DNA of 64,000 nucleotides from RBG-16-34-14 sp963798865 (GCA_963798865.1 CAWCVZ010000009.1:434001-498000); one strand, 5' to 3'. Counted from the stretch's first letter, positions 18,283 to 27,716 are shown. Notes: a model not told the origin generated them from the sequence alone. Program-made: numbers and translations.

Positions 18283-18755
18283 TGCCCCCGCAAAAAAAGG
18301 TAAGTGATTCTATTGTAACTATGACAGAGCTGGTTTTGCCGAATTATACAAACCAGCTGGGTAATTTACTTGGCGGGCAATTAATGCAATGGATAGATAT
18401 ATGTGCAGCAATTTGTGCATCCAAGCATAACCAGAGAGTATGTGTAACTGCTTCTGTTGATAAGATAAATTTTAATCTGCCGATAAAACTGGGGGATGTG
18501 GTTACTTTGATTGCTTCTGTAAACCGGGTTTTTAATACATCTATGGAAATTGGCGTTAAAGTTTATGCCGAAACTTTTAAAGAAGGAAAAAAAATTCATA
18601 CAAATACTGCTTATCTTACATTTGTAAGTGTTAATGAAGCCAACAGACCTGTAAAAGCAATTGAGGCAATTCCAGAAACCAAAGATGAAAAACGAAGATA
18701 TGAAGAAGCCCTTCAAAGAAGGGATTATAGACTTAAAACAAGACTTAAGAATTAA
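18282..18755 (+). CDS. Acyl-CoA thioesterase, hotdog fold (YciA/BACH type)
   Basis: The 157-aa single hotdog domain shows the acyl-CoA hydrolase signature: VLPNYTNQLGNLLGGQLMQW followed by IDICAAICASKH, then VTASVDKINFNLPIKLGD. The N-x-L-G-N-x-x-G-G motif carries the active-site region of this family. It should hydrolyse cytosolic acyl-CoA to free acid and CoA; chain-length preference is unknown. It overlaps bamD by one base and the next secreted-protein gene by about 50 bases, so all three are probably co-transcribed. Confidence 0.9.
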   Translation: MPPQKKVSDSIVTMTELVLPNYTNQLGNLLGGQLMQWIDICAAICASKHNQRVCVTASVDKINFNLPIKLGDVVTLIASVNRVFNTSMEIGVKVYAETFKEGKKIHTNTAYLTFVSVNEANRPVKAIEAIPETKDEKRRYEEALQRRDYRLKTRLKN

Positions 18756-20838
18756 TTTTCTCCTGTTATTTTTCCTTTTAAATGAAAATATATTTGCGCA
18801 GATACCCATTAACGGTTTTTGCAAATACAATTATTTTAAAGTTGATAGCGGCTTTACAAATCTGACAATGGTTAACTTTAATAACGATGCATATTCCGAT
18901 TTCATTTTGTTTAATCCGGATAGAAAAGAAGTGCTTTCAGTAACAGGATCATTGCAGGGTGAAATTGTTGACAGGAAAAAATTCAATATCCCGTTTGAAA
19001 TTACTTCTTTCGTTCCTTTAAATAACCGCACTTCAACACGTTATCTTTTTACCAGCAGAAAAAACAGGAAAGCAGGTTTATTTGAGTTAAACGATAAAGG
19101 GAAACCAAATATTCTCCGGATTTCTGATTTTGAATATTATCCTGAAATAATAAGTGCCGCTGATGTTGATGGAAATGGAAAGAATGAAATACTTATTTCA
19201 GGCGGAGCCTTTAACGGTATTTCTCTTCTTTACCAGGATGAAAATAAATTTACAGAAAAAAATATTTTTCGTGGTACTTTTTCAAATGCAGTTTTTATAG
19301 ATCTGAACAATGATGGATTTCCTGATATAGCTGCTTACGATATTGTTAACCATTCTTTCAGCTACTTTTATAATAACAGCCAGGGTGAGTTCCGCAGTGT
19401 TCGTTCCATTCCTTTATCTGAAAAACCTAAAAGCATAAAAGTTTTCGATTTAAATCTCGATTCGTATGAAGATTTAATTTTTTCAAACGGGAATTCAATA
19501 AATATCTGGTATGGAGATTTTAGGTCTTCTTATGAGAATACAAAAACGATTGAAACCAATTACAAAGTCGATAAGTTTATTTATGGAGATTTCAATAAAG
19601 ATGGATTAATAGACCTTGCTTACCTAAATATTGAGCATTCATTAATTTCAGTCCTCTTTGCAAAAAATGAATTTGATTATTATCCCGAAATAATTTACCT
19701 CCACCAGGATGGATTGAAAGACATAATTCCTTATTACAGCAGATTCATTGATGGGATTGCAGCATTAAGCAGTGAGGGGATATTACATACTTTAACTCAC
19801 CTTAACTCTTTTATTGATGATGTAGATATTTCAATCGGCGCAAAACCAAATGCAATTTCTTTTTTTGACTATCAGAATAACGGTATTACAGATTTTTGTT
19901 TTATTGACAGGTATGATAAAAAATTAAAAATAATCTTAAGAGATATTGCAGGCATTCCTTCATTATTCTTTTCCCAGAAATTATTTGACTGCCACGATAA
20001 AATAATTTCAGAAAATCTTGAATCCGGCAAAAAAGATTATATCTGTTTTTCATACAACAAAAAGCTTATAGAAGTTGTTGATGCCGACTTTATTAATAAA
20101 AACACGAAGAAGACGGTTCTTTACTCACCGGGTGAAATTTTAGATCTTAAAGTTCGAAGAGAAAATAATGATGATTATAAAATTATTATTCTCTATAGAA
20201 ATGGCGAATCTTTAAACATCGGTATCTTTAGTTATCCTAATTTAAAATTCAGTTTTGCTAACCAGGCAATTGATAATATTAAAACAATAGATGCTTCTCT
20301 GGGTGTAAATAATATCCTTATTGATTACTGGGTAGAACAAAAAGATAAGATCTCATTATTAAAAAAAGATTTGAGCAAAGTAATTGAAATTCCGGAAGAG
20401 ATATTTTCATTACCCAAAGGTGATATTAAGAACATTACTTTTTTTACAGGGGATTTACTGAATATGGATAAGGATATTTCAATAAGTTTTATAGATGAAG
20501 ATAAAGACGATTATGCAATTATTTCAACTGATGCCTTTTCTACTATTGTTGGAAAGCAGGGAAAAAACGGAGAGTTTAGGATAACTTCAAAAAATAATTT
20601 ATTTTTTGGCGAAACAAGATTTAACGGATTGAAAAGGCTCTCTGTTTATCTGCCCGGAAAAAATATTGTGAACAGGTTTGAGTTTATTCAAAAAGGAAGA
20701 AATATTGCTTTAACAAAACTCGCCGATACTTTTGGGTTAGCCGATTTTTTTATAAAGAATATGACTTCAAAAAATTATCATCTTGTTTATAGTAATGTTG
20801 AAAGAAGCTGTATAACAATAAAGCGATTAAAAGGATGA
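18700..20838 (+). CDS. Secreted VCBS/FG-GAP-like repeat protein
   Basis: About 712 aa. The ATG at 18700 is chosen because it lies closest to the hydrophobic signal core (INFLLLFFLLNENIFAQ) while keeping a basic N-region; an ATG at 18685 is also possible. Repeated motifs such as NFNNDAYSDFILF, ADVDGNGKNEILI, IDLNNDGFPDIAAY and GDFNKDGLIDLAYL indicate a beta-propeller of the VCBS/integrin-alpha kind in the first half; the second half is more diverged. There is no sorting tail. Its start lies within the thioesterase gene and its stop overlaps the next ATG (ATGA). Function is unknown. Confidence 0.75.
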   Translation: MKKPFKEGIIDLKQDLRINFLLLFFLLNENIFAQIPINGFCKYNYFKVDSGFTNLTMVNFNNDAYSDFILFNPDRKEVLSVTGSLQGEIVDRKKFNIPFEITSFVPLNNRTSTRYLFTSRKNRKAGLFELNDKGKPNILRISDFEYYPEIISAADVDGNGKNEILISGGAFNGISLLYQDENKFTEKNIFRGTFSNAVFIDLNNDGFPDIAAYDIVNHSFSYFYNNSQGEFRSVRSIPLSEKPKSIKVFDLNLDSYEDLIFSNGNSINIWYGDFRSSYENTKTIETNYKVDKFIYGDFNKDGLIDLAYLNIEHSLISVLFAKNEFDYYPEIIYLHQDGLKDIIPYYSRFIDGIAALSSEGILHTLTHLNSFIDDVDISIGAKPNAISFFDYQNNGITDFCFIDRYDKKLKIILRDIAGIPSLFFSQKLFDCHDKIISENLESGKKDYICFSYNKKLIEVVDADFINKNTKKTVLYSPGEILDLKVRRENNDDYKIIILYRNGESLNIGIFSYPNLKFSFANQAIDNIKTIDASLGVNNILIDYWVEQKDKISLLKKDLSKVIEIPEEIFSLPKGDIKNITFFTGDLLNMDKDISISFIDEDKDDYAIISTDAFSTIVGKQGKNGEFRITSKNNLFFGETRFNGLKRLSVYLPGKNIVNRFEFIQKGRNIALTKLADTFGLADFFIKNMTSKNYHLVYSNVERSCITIKRLKG

Positions 20839-22550
20839 AGAAAATTCTTTTTTTTATGCCAATTCTCTGGTCCTTTCTTTTTCCTGTTCAGGCACAGGAA
20901 TTAAATGAACAACAATTGGATTCTTTATACTCAACTTTCACCCGAATGTGTGGAATCAATTCCGGAGAAACACCTGGTCATTACGAAAATCAAACTGAAA
21001 ATGTTAAATGTGCTTTTATAATTGTAAACCAGGTAAAAAAGAATGTTGAGAAGTATTCACCTGATAAACAAAAAATTCTAAAAAGTCTTTTACAACGACC
21101 CGTTATGGATACGAGTATGACTAGCCCGTCTGGATTTTTTAGAATTCATTATGATACTACAGGAATTGATAAACCCGCTTATAATCCGTCTTTAAGTGTA
21201 AAAGAAAATGTAGAAGAGGTTGGATTAGCTTTAGACTCAGCTTACAACTTTGAAGTAAACTTTTTAGGTTATCCACCACCACCTTCGGATAATAATGCTG
21301 GAGGCGATAATCTTTACGACATTTATATATCCTATGCCAACGGAGCATATGGCTTTACAACTCTCGAACAAGCCTTGGGCAATCAAAAATATACTTCATT
21401 CATACAAATCCATTATAGTTTCGGATCGGGATTCTATACACACGGATTTGATGCGATGCGTGTAACAGTTGCACACGAGTTTCACCACAGCATACAGGTA
21501 GGAAATTATACCGGAGAAAAGTATGATGTTAATATTGATGCTTTCTTTTATGAACTAACCGCTGTCTCTATGGAAGAATTTGTTTACGATGATGTGAATG
21601 ATTACTATGCTTACTTACCTCACTATTTTAATAATACCGGTAAATCTTTTGGAATATTCTCATTTAATACGGTGGATGGATATGACTTGGCAATATGGAA
21701 TATTTTTTTAAAAGACAAATTCGGTTTTGATATAATTAAAAAACAGTGGGAACTTCTTCCTCAAATGAGAGCTTTAAATGCTATAAATGCGAGTCTTAAT
21801 CTTCCCCAATACGGTTCTAACTTCAGGGAAGCATTTAATGAATTTGGAGTCTGGACTTTTTTTACTAAAGGAAGAGCCAAACAGGGAGAGTACTTTGAAG
21901 AAGCTGCAAACTATCCTCTAATAAAACCTTTAGCTTCTCTTATTTTTAGTCCACCTGATGAAACTATAACATTAAATTCAAAACCATCTGCAAATTCATT
22001 TATCTCTTTTATAAACGGTGATTCTAACCCGGATGATACTTTAACTGTATTGGTTACTAATGCCGATTATGCAAAAGGCATAACTAATATTAGTTCAGAC
22101 TTCTCATTTGAGTATAAGCTTTTTAATTATGCCGCTTCAGGAAGCAGAAGGTTAAATGAAAATTTTAATTATTATGCTTTATTCAATGCTGATGAACCAT
22201 CTTTCTGGAGCACCGCTGAATTTCTTAATAGTGATCTTCTCGGACAAAGTAAATTTATTGCAGAATATGATTATGCTTTCCCAACACCCTTCAAATATGG
22301 AGTAAATACTTTTATTTTTATTCCAATAACTTTACCGGAATCAGATGAAGCGGATTTAAATATTTACACTCCTTCAATGGATCTTATTTATTCAATACAT
22401 CAAATTTTAACAAGACACGATAATCAACCGGGTATTAGGTGGAATGTTCGTAATAATAATGGGGAGAAATTAGCTTCAGGTATTTATATCTACGCAATAA
22501 AATCTGGAGAAAAAACCTCTATTGGCAAACTGGTAATTTTTAATGAGTGA
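20835..22550 (+). CDS. Secreted zinc metalloprotease-like protein (HEFHH) with sorting-domain remnant
   Basis: The 571-aa protein has a signal peptide ending FPVQAQ. The segment LDSAYNFEVNFLGYPPPPSD and the zinc motif VAHEFHHSIQ (HExxH) resemble the MXAN_6640-type putative metalloproteases. A downstream Glu-rich helix (FFYELTAVSMEEFVYDD) may give the third zinc ligand. The end (VRNNNGEKLASGIYIYAIKSGEKTSIGKLVIF) matches the last strands of a T9SS type A domain, but NPFNP is absent. It probably acts at or outside the outer membrane. Start overlaps the previous stop (ATGA), and the end overlaps the ccmA-like start by 8 bp. The protease activity is inferred. Confidence 0.8.
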   Translation: MKKILFFMPILWSFLFPVQAQELNEQQLDSLYSTFTRMCGINSGETPGHYENQTENVKCAFIIVNQVKKNVEKYSPDKQKILKSLLQRPVMDTSMTSPSGFFRIHYDTTGIDKPAYNPSLSVKENVEEVGLALDSAYNFEVNFLGYPPPPSDNNAGGDNLYDIYISYANGAYGFTTLEQALGNQKYTSFIQIHYSFGSGFYTHGFDAMRVTVAHEFHHSIQVGNYTGEKYDVNIDAFFYELTAVSMEEFVYDDVNDYYAYLPHYFNNTGKSFGIFSFNTVDGYDLAIWNIFLKDKFGFDIIKKQWELLPQMRALNAINASLNLPQYGSNFREAFNEFGVWTFFTKGRAKQGEYFEEAANYPLIKPLASLIFSPPDETITLNSKPSANSFISFINGDSNPDDTLTVLVTNADYAKGITNISSDFSFEYKLFNYAASGSRRLNENFNYYALFNADEPSFWSTAEFLNSDLLGQSKFIAEYDYAFPTPFKYGVNTFIFIPITLPESDEADLNIYTPSMDLIYSIHQILTRHDNQPGIRWNVRNNNGEKLASGIYIYAIKSGEKTSIGKLVIFNE

Positions 22551-23175
22551 GTATTCGCTTACCGCTGAGTCAATCAACAAAACCTTTGGAAGAAGATTAA
22601 TCTTTAAAGATATTAGCTTTAAATTAAACTCACCGCAAATATTTGGTATTTCGGGTCCTAATGGTTCCGGTAAATCAACTCTTGTTAAAATTATTGCGAA
22701 TATAATTTCTCCATCATCAGGAAAGCTTTATCAAAGTTTAAATGGGGATGAAATAAAGCCGGAAAAGTTACATAATCACATTGGTCTTGTTTCACCTTAC
22801 CTTGTCCTATATGATGAATTCACCGCTTATGAAAATCTTAATTACTTTTCAGAAATAAGAGATATTTCTTTTAATAAAGAAAGAGTTGATGAACTGTTGA
22901 ATAAATTCCTTCTTTTTAACCGCAGAGATGATCTCGTAAAAACTTATTCTTCAGGTATGAAACAGAGGTTAAAATTTATTTTTGCTTTAATGCATTCACC
23001 TCAGCTGATTATTCTTGATGAGCCAACCTCTAATCTTGATGATGAGGGGAAAGAAGTAGTTTATGAATTAGTAAAAGGTGAGGGAAGCAGAAACATTGTA
23101 ATAATTGCATCAAATGAAAAAACAGATTTGAGTTTTTGTGATGGATTAATCGATTTAAAGGAACATAAAATATGA
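22543..23175 (+). CDS. ccmA: ABC transporter ATP-binding protein, heme exporter CcmA-like
   Basis: The 210-aa ATPase has Walker A GPNGSGKST (about 38-46), a Q-loop region, an ABC signature YSSGMKQRLKF and Walker B LIILDEPTSNLD. Alone it could be any small ABC ATPase, but the next genes are ccmB, ccmC, ccmD, ccmE and ccmF, so CcmA is the natural call. CcmAB hydrolyses ATP to release heme-loaded CcmE from CcmC. It starts inside the preceding protease gene. An 87-bp filler gap separates it from ccmB. Confidence 0.88.
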   Translation: MSEYSLTAESINKTFGRRLIFKDISFKLNSPQIFGISGPNGSGKSTLVKIIANIISPSSGKLYQSLNGDEIKPEKLHNHIGLVSPYLVLYDEFTAYENLNYFSEIRDISFNKERVDELLNKFLLFNRRDDLVKTYSSGMKQRLKFIFALMHSPQLIILDEPTSNLDDEGKEVVYELVKGEGSRNIVIIASNEKTDLSFCDGLIDLKEHKI

Positions 23176-23255
23176 ATCTCAAATCCCAAAATCCTCCCGG
23201 ATGGAATCCTTGGGGGACAAATCTCAAAATGAATTGAAAGATTTAAAATTTGAAA
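23173..23255. repeat. Low-complexity filler between ccmA and ccmB
   Basis: The gap repeats AATCTCAAA-type words (AATCTCAAATCCCAAAATCC, AATCTCAAAATG, then ATTTAAAATTTGAAAT). It contains no open frame of note and breaks an otherwise tight operon. A related AAATCTCAAATTGGGAAATTT string is found near 50373. Confidence 0.45.
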
Positions 23256-23262
23256 TAAAGAA

Positions 23263-23922
23263 ATGAAATCATTTGCATTATTTAAAAAGGATATTAATTC
23301 AGAACTGCGTACCCGTTATGCAATTAACTCATTAGCAATGTTTGTAATTGTAACTTTAAGCGTAATTCTTTTTTCAATAGGGAATGAAAGAATAAGCGAA
23401 AGTTTAACCGGAGGATTATTCTGGGTAGTAATTTTCTTTACTTCAATGTCTGGTTTATCAAGAGTTTTTGTAAGTGAAGAAGAAAGAGGGACTTCATTAA
23501 CATTACAGCTTATTGCTGCTCCATCAACTGTTTTTTCCGGAAAGCTTCTATTTAATCTTATTTTAGTTTTTGCCATGAATACAGTAATTGCAATCCTCTA
23601 TTCCACTCTTTTTGAAGCTTTTATTATTAAGAATTTTGCCCTTTTTCTGGTCTCTTTTATATTGGGAAATATAGGCTTAGCGTTTGCCTCAACAATAATT
23701 GCAGCTATTATTTCGAAAGCAGGAGCAAAAGGAACTTTGTACCCGGTTTTATCTTTTCCTATACTATTGCCTTTAATATTAACTTCAGTTCAATTAACTT
23801 TGTTCTCAATAGATGGCACAAGCTTTGAGACTGCACAGTTTGAATTAGCAATTGTTGTTTGTTATGATATAATTATTTTAACAGCTTCATATATGCTTTT
23901 CGATTTTATTTGGAAAGAATAG
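23263..23922 (+). CDS. ccmB: Heme exporter protein CcmB (ABC permease)
   Basis: 219 aa with about six hydrophobic segments, the usual CcmB length. It has characteristic SGLSRVFVSEEERGTSLTLQ and a glycine-rich TM (FILGNIGLAFASTIIAAIISKAGAKG), followed by SFPILLPLIL. It pairs with CcmA in the inner membrane for cytochrome c maturation. Gene order supports the call strongly. Confidence 0.92.
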   Translation: MKSFALFKKDINSELRTRYAINSLAMFVIVTLSVILFSIGNERISESLTGGLFWVVIFFTSMSGLSRVFVSEEERGTSLTLQLIAAPSTVFSGKLLFNLILVFAMNTVIAILYSTLFEAFIIKNFALFLVSFILGNIGLAFASTIIAAIISKAGAKGTLYPVLSFPILLPLILTSVQLTLFSIDGTSFETAQFELAIVVCYDIIILTASYMLFDFIWKE

Positions 23923-23952
23923 TATTTTAATTAGAATATTCAACTAAAAAAA

Positions 23953-24657
23953 ATGATCTGGAAAATATTTTTGTTTTTGCTGCTCTGCTTTGTCTCAATC
24001 GCAGGAATTTCATTTCCAATAGTTGAGAATCCACAAACCTGGTATGAATTTCCCTACATTAAAGGTCTTGAAGAAAATGCAAAAATTATCTTTTTTCATG
24101 TACCCACTGCCTGGCTTACAGTCGTTGCTTTTTTTATGACAGCAATTTACAGTTTCAAATATTTAAGGAAGAAAAATCTTGATGATGATGCAAAAGCTTA
24201 TGCCGCTGCACAATTAGGAATTATCTTCTGTATTCTTGCAACAATAACAGGTTCAGTTTGGGCAAAGTTTGCCTGGGGTTCTTTCTGGAGCTGGGATCCA
24301 AGACAGACAAGTATCTTTGCTTTACTCTTAATCTATGGTGCCTGGTTTGCATTACGGTCTTCCATTGAATCTGAGGAGAAACGTGCAACGCTCTCATCTG
24401 TTTATGCAATAATAGCTTTTGTAACAGTTCCATTTTTTATTTTTATAATGCCCAGGATTATGTCCGGTCTTCATCCGGGATCAGCAGACGACACAAACGC
24501 AGGTCCCATAGTAAATTTTAAAATGAATGGGAATATGCAGCTCATTTTCTTTTTATCGTTAATCGGATTTACAGTTCTCTACTTTTGGATGTGGAGACTT
24601 GGTTATAAATCACTTATATACCGTGACAAACTAAATAAACAACTCATAAGAGGTTAA
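23953..24657 (+). CDS. ccmC: Heme handling protein CcmC
   Basis: 234 aa, six TM segments, with the tryptophan-rich WWD-type motif WGSFWSWDPRQTSIFALLLIYGA and flanking His residues (FHVPTAW; GLHPGS) that hold heme in this family. CcmC loads heme onto CcmE in the periplasm. It lies between ccmB and a tiny CcmD-like gene that starts 2 bp after its stop. Confidence 0.95.
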   Translation: MIWKIFLFLLLCFVSIAGISFPIVENPQTWYEFPYIKGLEENAKIIFFHVPTAWLTVVAFFMTAIYSFKYLRKKNLDDDAKAYAAAQLGIIFCILATITGSVWAKFAWGSFWSWDPRQTSIFALLLIYGAWFALRSSIESEEKRATLSSVYAIIAFVTVPFFIFIMPRIMSGLHPGSADDTNAGPIVNFKMNGNMQLIFFLSLIGFTVLYFWMWRLGYKSLIYRDKLNKQLIRG

Positions 24658-24659
24658 AA

Positions 24660-24797
24660 TTGGAATTCTTACAAAAGAATGCGATCTATATAGTAATGAT
24701 AATTGTATTGATAGTCTGGGTTGGAATTTTCTTCTACCTGTTGAACCTTGACAAAAGAATTAAGAATGTTGAAAAAGAAATCGGAGAAAAAAAATGA
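24660..24797 (+). CDS. ccmD: CcmD-like small membrane protein (45 aa, TTG start)
   Basis: A 45-codon frame starts with TTG at 24660 and stops at 24797, its last bases overlapping the ccmE start (ATGA). It has one TM helix (AIYIVMIIVLIVWVGIFFYL) followed by LNLDKRIKNVEKEIGEKK. That matches the usual CcmD pattern of a single TM, a conserved Leu-Asp-Arg-Ile element and a charged cytoplasmic coil. CcmD is needed to release holo-CcmE from CcmABC. Length, topology and exact operon position make the call solid despite the small size and the rare start codon. Confidence 0.85.
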   Translation: MEFLQKNAIYIVMIIVLIVWVGIFFYLLNLDKRIKNVEKEIGEKK

Positions 24798-25195
24798 AGA
24801 ACAAATATATTTTCGGCGGATTCATTATTGTAGTGTTTCTTGGCTTGATGGTGTATCTTTTTACTCAAAGCAATATCCAGTATGAAGAAGATTTTTCTAA
24901 AGTAATGGAACAAACCAAAACTGTAAAAGCAACGGGGCAATGGGTTAAAGAAAAAAATTATGAAGTAAATAAGGAACATCAGACATTCAGCTTTTATCTT
25001 CAGGATGCCAAAGGTGTAGAGATGAAAGTGATGTATCATGGCACTATTCCAAATAACTTTGAATCAGCAGTATCTGTAGTAGTTACAGGGCAATACCGTG
25101 ATGGACAATTTCATGCAAAAGATATTTTAACCAAGTGTCCAAGTAAATATGAAGAGCAATTTAAAGAAGATAAAATTAAAACCTCCAACATATAG
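24794..25195 (+). CDS. ccmE: Cytochrome c maturation heme chaperone CcmE, CxxxY variant
   Basis: The 133-aa protein has an N-terminal membrane anchor (about 5-25, YIFGGFIIVVFLGLMVYLF), then an OB-fold (VKATGQWV, FYLQDAKGVEMKVMYHGTIPNNFE, VVVTGQYRDGQFHAKDIL). At the heme-attachment position it reads KCPSKYEE, i.e. Cys-x-x-x-Tyr, instead of the classical His-x-x-x-Tyr. This Cys form is known from archaea and some bacteria with a reduced System I that lacks CcmH. No ccmG, ccmH or ccmI lies in this operon, in line with that variant. Confidence 0.92.
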   Translation: MKNKYIFGGFIIVVFLGLMVYLFTQSNIQYEEDFSKVMEQTKTVKATGQWVKEKNYEVNKEHQTFSFYLQDAKGVEMKVMYHGTIPNNFESAVSVVVTGQYRDGQFHAKDILTKCPSKYEEQFKEDKIKTSNI

Positions 25196-25271
25196 CAATT
25201 GCAGTTATCAAGACAGAATATTTTAATTGGTAAAAAGACAGCCTGAAAAAATTAATAGAAACGAGGATTAA

Positions 25272-26360
25272 ATGATTGGCAGCATTGTTTTAATGATAGC
25301 ATTGGCTAGCAGCATCTTTACCATGATGATGTACTTCCTCAGCTACAGGGGATATAAGAATACAATTAATTTCGGGAGAATCGGTTATCATTTAATGGCA
25401 ATGCTCGTAATAGTTGCATCAACACTATTGTGGCATGCACTTCTGACTCACGACTATGAATATAAATATGTTTATAACTACAGTCAGAATTCACTTAAGA
25501 CCGGATTTCTGATTGCTTCTTTCTGGGGAGGGCAGGAAGGAAGCTTCATGTCATGGCTTCTTCTTACATCAATTGTTGGAATAATTTTACAATCCTACAC
25601 TTCTAAAAGAGGTGACCTTGAACCAAGAGTAATGGCTGTATTTACACTTGCTACTACCTTTCTTTTAATAATGGTTTCTCCTTTGTTCAAAAATCCCTTT
25701 GCATATATATGGACAGAACCTGTTTTCTTAAATATGAAAACACTAAGCCAGTCAATTGTAAATATGCCTTTGCTGCAGAATTTTGTTTTCACTGATAATT
25801 CAAGCGGACAGAATTTTATAAAAATGAGTAGTGATCTTTATGCAGCTATGTTATCTAAAGGGATTTCAGTTAACAGCCTTATTATTGATGGTAAAGGTTT
25901 AAACCCACAGCTGCTTAACTTCTGGATGCAAATACATCCTCCAATTCTCTTCACAGGTTTTTCGATGGCAACTGTTCCTTTTACCTTTGCAATCGCAGCA
26001 ATGTTGAAAAACGATTACAAAGATTGGGTTAGACAAGCTTTTCCATGGGTATTGGCAGGAGCAGGAATTCTTGGATTGGGTATAATGTTAGGAGGTTACT
26101 GGGCTTATGAAATGCTTGGCTGGGGCGGCTACTGGGCATGGGATCCTGTTGAAAATTCAAGTTTAATTCCCTGGCTTGCCGGTGTTGCTTCAATTCATAC
26201 TTTACTTGTACAAAGAAGAACCCAGGCAAAAGGAGGAATAGGAAGATATGCTAAGACAAACCTCATTCTTTGTTTAATGACATATATACTTGTTCTTTAT
26301 AGTACTTTCTTAACAAGAAGCGGAGTTCTTCGGCGATGCATCTGTTCATTCCTTTGTTGA
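25272..26360 (+). CDS. ccmF: Cytochrome c heme lyase subunit CcmF, N-terminal fragment (frameshifted)
   Basis: 362 aa with many TM segments, including ATLLWHALLTHDYEYKY, SFWGGQEGSFMSW, and the WWD motif GWGGYWAWDPVENSSLIPWL. The final nine residues are out of frame: the family sequence STFLTRSGVL should continue GDASVHSF, and it does so in the frame of the next segment, so one extra base lies at about 26328-26331 (CTTCGG). Together the two parts give a CcmF of about 795 aa, which transfers heme from CcmE to apocytochrome c. GAGG lies before the ATG. Confidence 0.9.
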   Translation: MIGSIVLMIALASSIFTMMMYFLSYRGYKNTINFGRIGYHLMAMLVIVASTLLWHALLTHDYEYKYVYNYSQNSLKTGFLIASFWGGQEGSFMSWLLLTSIVGIILQSYTSKRGDLEPRVMAVFTLATTFLLIMVSPLFKNPFAYIWTEPVFLNMKTLSQSIVNMPLLQNFVFTDNSSGQNFIKMSSDLYAAMLSKGISVNSLIIDGKGLNPQLLNFWMQIHPPILFTGFSMATVPFTFAIAAMLKNDYKDWVRQAFPWVLAGAGILGLGIMLGGYWAYEMLGWGGYWAWDPVENSSLIPWLAGVASIHTLLVQRRTQAKGGIGRYAKTNLILCLMTYILVLYSTFLTRSGVLRRCICSFLC

Positions 26361-26367
26361 TCCTGGA

Positions 26368-27669
26368 ATGATAGTTTATTTATTCCTTGTAATTTTTATC
26401 GGAACTTTTATAGTTCTTGGGTTTGGTATGTTGTTTTACAGATGGAAAACCTTAACCGAAGAAACACCGGCAGATGAAGGACTGCTTTCAAGGGACCTTG
26501 CCTTGTTTACAGCAGCAATAGTATTAAGTGCTTCTGCAATTATTGTACTGGTAGGCACTTCAGCACCTTTGTTTGGTCAATCAGTTGATGCATTTTTTTA
26601 TAATGAAATGCACGTTCCCCTGGTTATTATTATTGGTCTTCTAAACGGCATTAGTCTTTTACTGAAATGGAAAACAACAAAGAAAGAAGACTTTATTAAA
26701 AAATCTATTTTCTCAGTAGCAGCAGCGATTATTTTTACCATTCTTATTATCGTTTTCGGAAAAGTGTCAAAGACAATGATAATTATTCTTGCTTTCTCCA
26801 CTTCATTTACTTTCTTTGTTAATCTTGAAATTGCAATAAAAATTGTCCGCGGAAATATGAAAATGCTTGGTGCTTATGTTGCGCACATTGGAATTGCGCT
26901 CTTTATTCTTGGTGTTATAGGTTCTGCAGCTTACAGCAAAGAACAAAATATTGATCTTGTAAAAGGGGAGCCCAAAGAAGCATTTGGTTACCAGATGACT
27001 TTTACCGGTTATCATCCGATTGAAAATAATACCAAATATGCTTTTAATGTTGATATTAAAAAAGGAGACAAAATTTATTCGGTTTCTCCAATTATGTATA
27101 TAAGTGATTTCAATAATGGCTTAATGCGTGAACCGGCTATTCTAACAATGTTCTCTAAAGATATATATGTCTCTCCATTGGGTTATGAAGATCAATCACA
27201 ATCAGGAGTTCAGGGCGAAACAATTAATTTAACACTTGGTGGTTCAAAAGAAATTGATGGAGTGAGAATTGATTATAAAGATTTTGATAGACCTGATATG
27301 AGTGTAATGCAAAGCGGTGGTGATTTTCAAATGGGCGCTAAACTCGTTATTACTAAAGATGGAAAATCTTATAATGCTGAACCTTTAATTAAAAAAGAGG
27401 GACGGGATTTCAAATATGTTCCTGACTTGGTAGAAGAAGCTAATATTAAAATTGAAGTAAAAAAAATAAATCCTCAAACTCAGGAAGCTGAATTTATTAT
27501 TTCTAAAATAAACTCAGATAATATTTCCAGTATGGAGCCAAAAGAAGTTTTATCCATAACTGCAAGTGTTAAACCTTTCATAAGCCTTGTATGGGTTGGA
27601 GTTTTGATTATGGTTATTGGTTTCTTTGTTTCAGTTGCAAGGAGATTGCCTGAATCGTTCGTGAAATAA
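26368..27669 (+). CDS. ccmF: Cytochrome c heme lyase subunit CcmF, C-terminal fragment (frameshifted)
   Basis: 433 aa that continue the gene beginning at 25272; in-frame CcmF sequence already starts at 26332 (GDASVHSFVDPGM). It holds further TM helices, a periplasmic beta-rich domain (about 190-400) and a last TM (FISLVWVGVLIMVIGFFVSVARR). The ATG at 26368 is an internal Met rather than a real start. It closes the ccm operon, and a terminator follows 22 bp after the stop. Confidence 0.9.
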   Translation: MIVYLFLVIFIGTFIVLGFGMLFYRWKTLTEETPADEGLLSRDLALFTAAIVLSASAIIVLVGTSAPLFGQSVDAFFYNEMHVPLVIIIGLLNGISLLLKWKTTKKEDFIKKSIFSVAAAIIFTILIIVFGKVSKTMIIILAFSTSFTFFVNLEIAIKIVRGNMKMLGAYVAHIGIALFILGVIGSAAYSKEQNIDLVKGEPKEAFGYQMTFTGYHPIENNTKYAFNVDIKKGDKIYSVSPIMYISDFNNGLMREPAILTMFSKDIYVSPLGYEDQSQSGVQGETINLTLGGSKEIDGVRIDYKDFDRPDMSVMQSGGDFQMGAKLVITKDGKSYNAEPLIKKEGRDFKYVPDLVEEANIKIEVKKINPQTQEAEFIISKINSDNISSMEPKEVLSITASVKPFISLVWVGVLIMVIGFFVSVARRLPESFVK

Positions 27670-27690
27670 ATTGAACGAATAAATTTCAAT

Positions 27691-27716
27691 GGGCGATTAA
27701 TTCGCCCTTTTCTTTT
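27691..27716 (+). terminator. Intrinsic terminator of the ccm operon
   Basis: GGGCGA and TCGCCC form a 6-bp GC stem with a 5-nt loop, followed by TTTTCTTTT. Confidence 0.8.

Noticed and set aside
18381..18830. 149-aa minus-strand open frame
   Set aside because: It is antisense to the thioesterase and the next secreted-protein gene; the composition is typical of a shadow frame.
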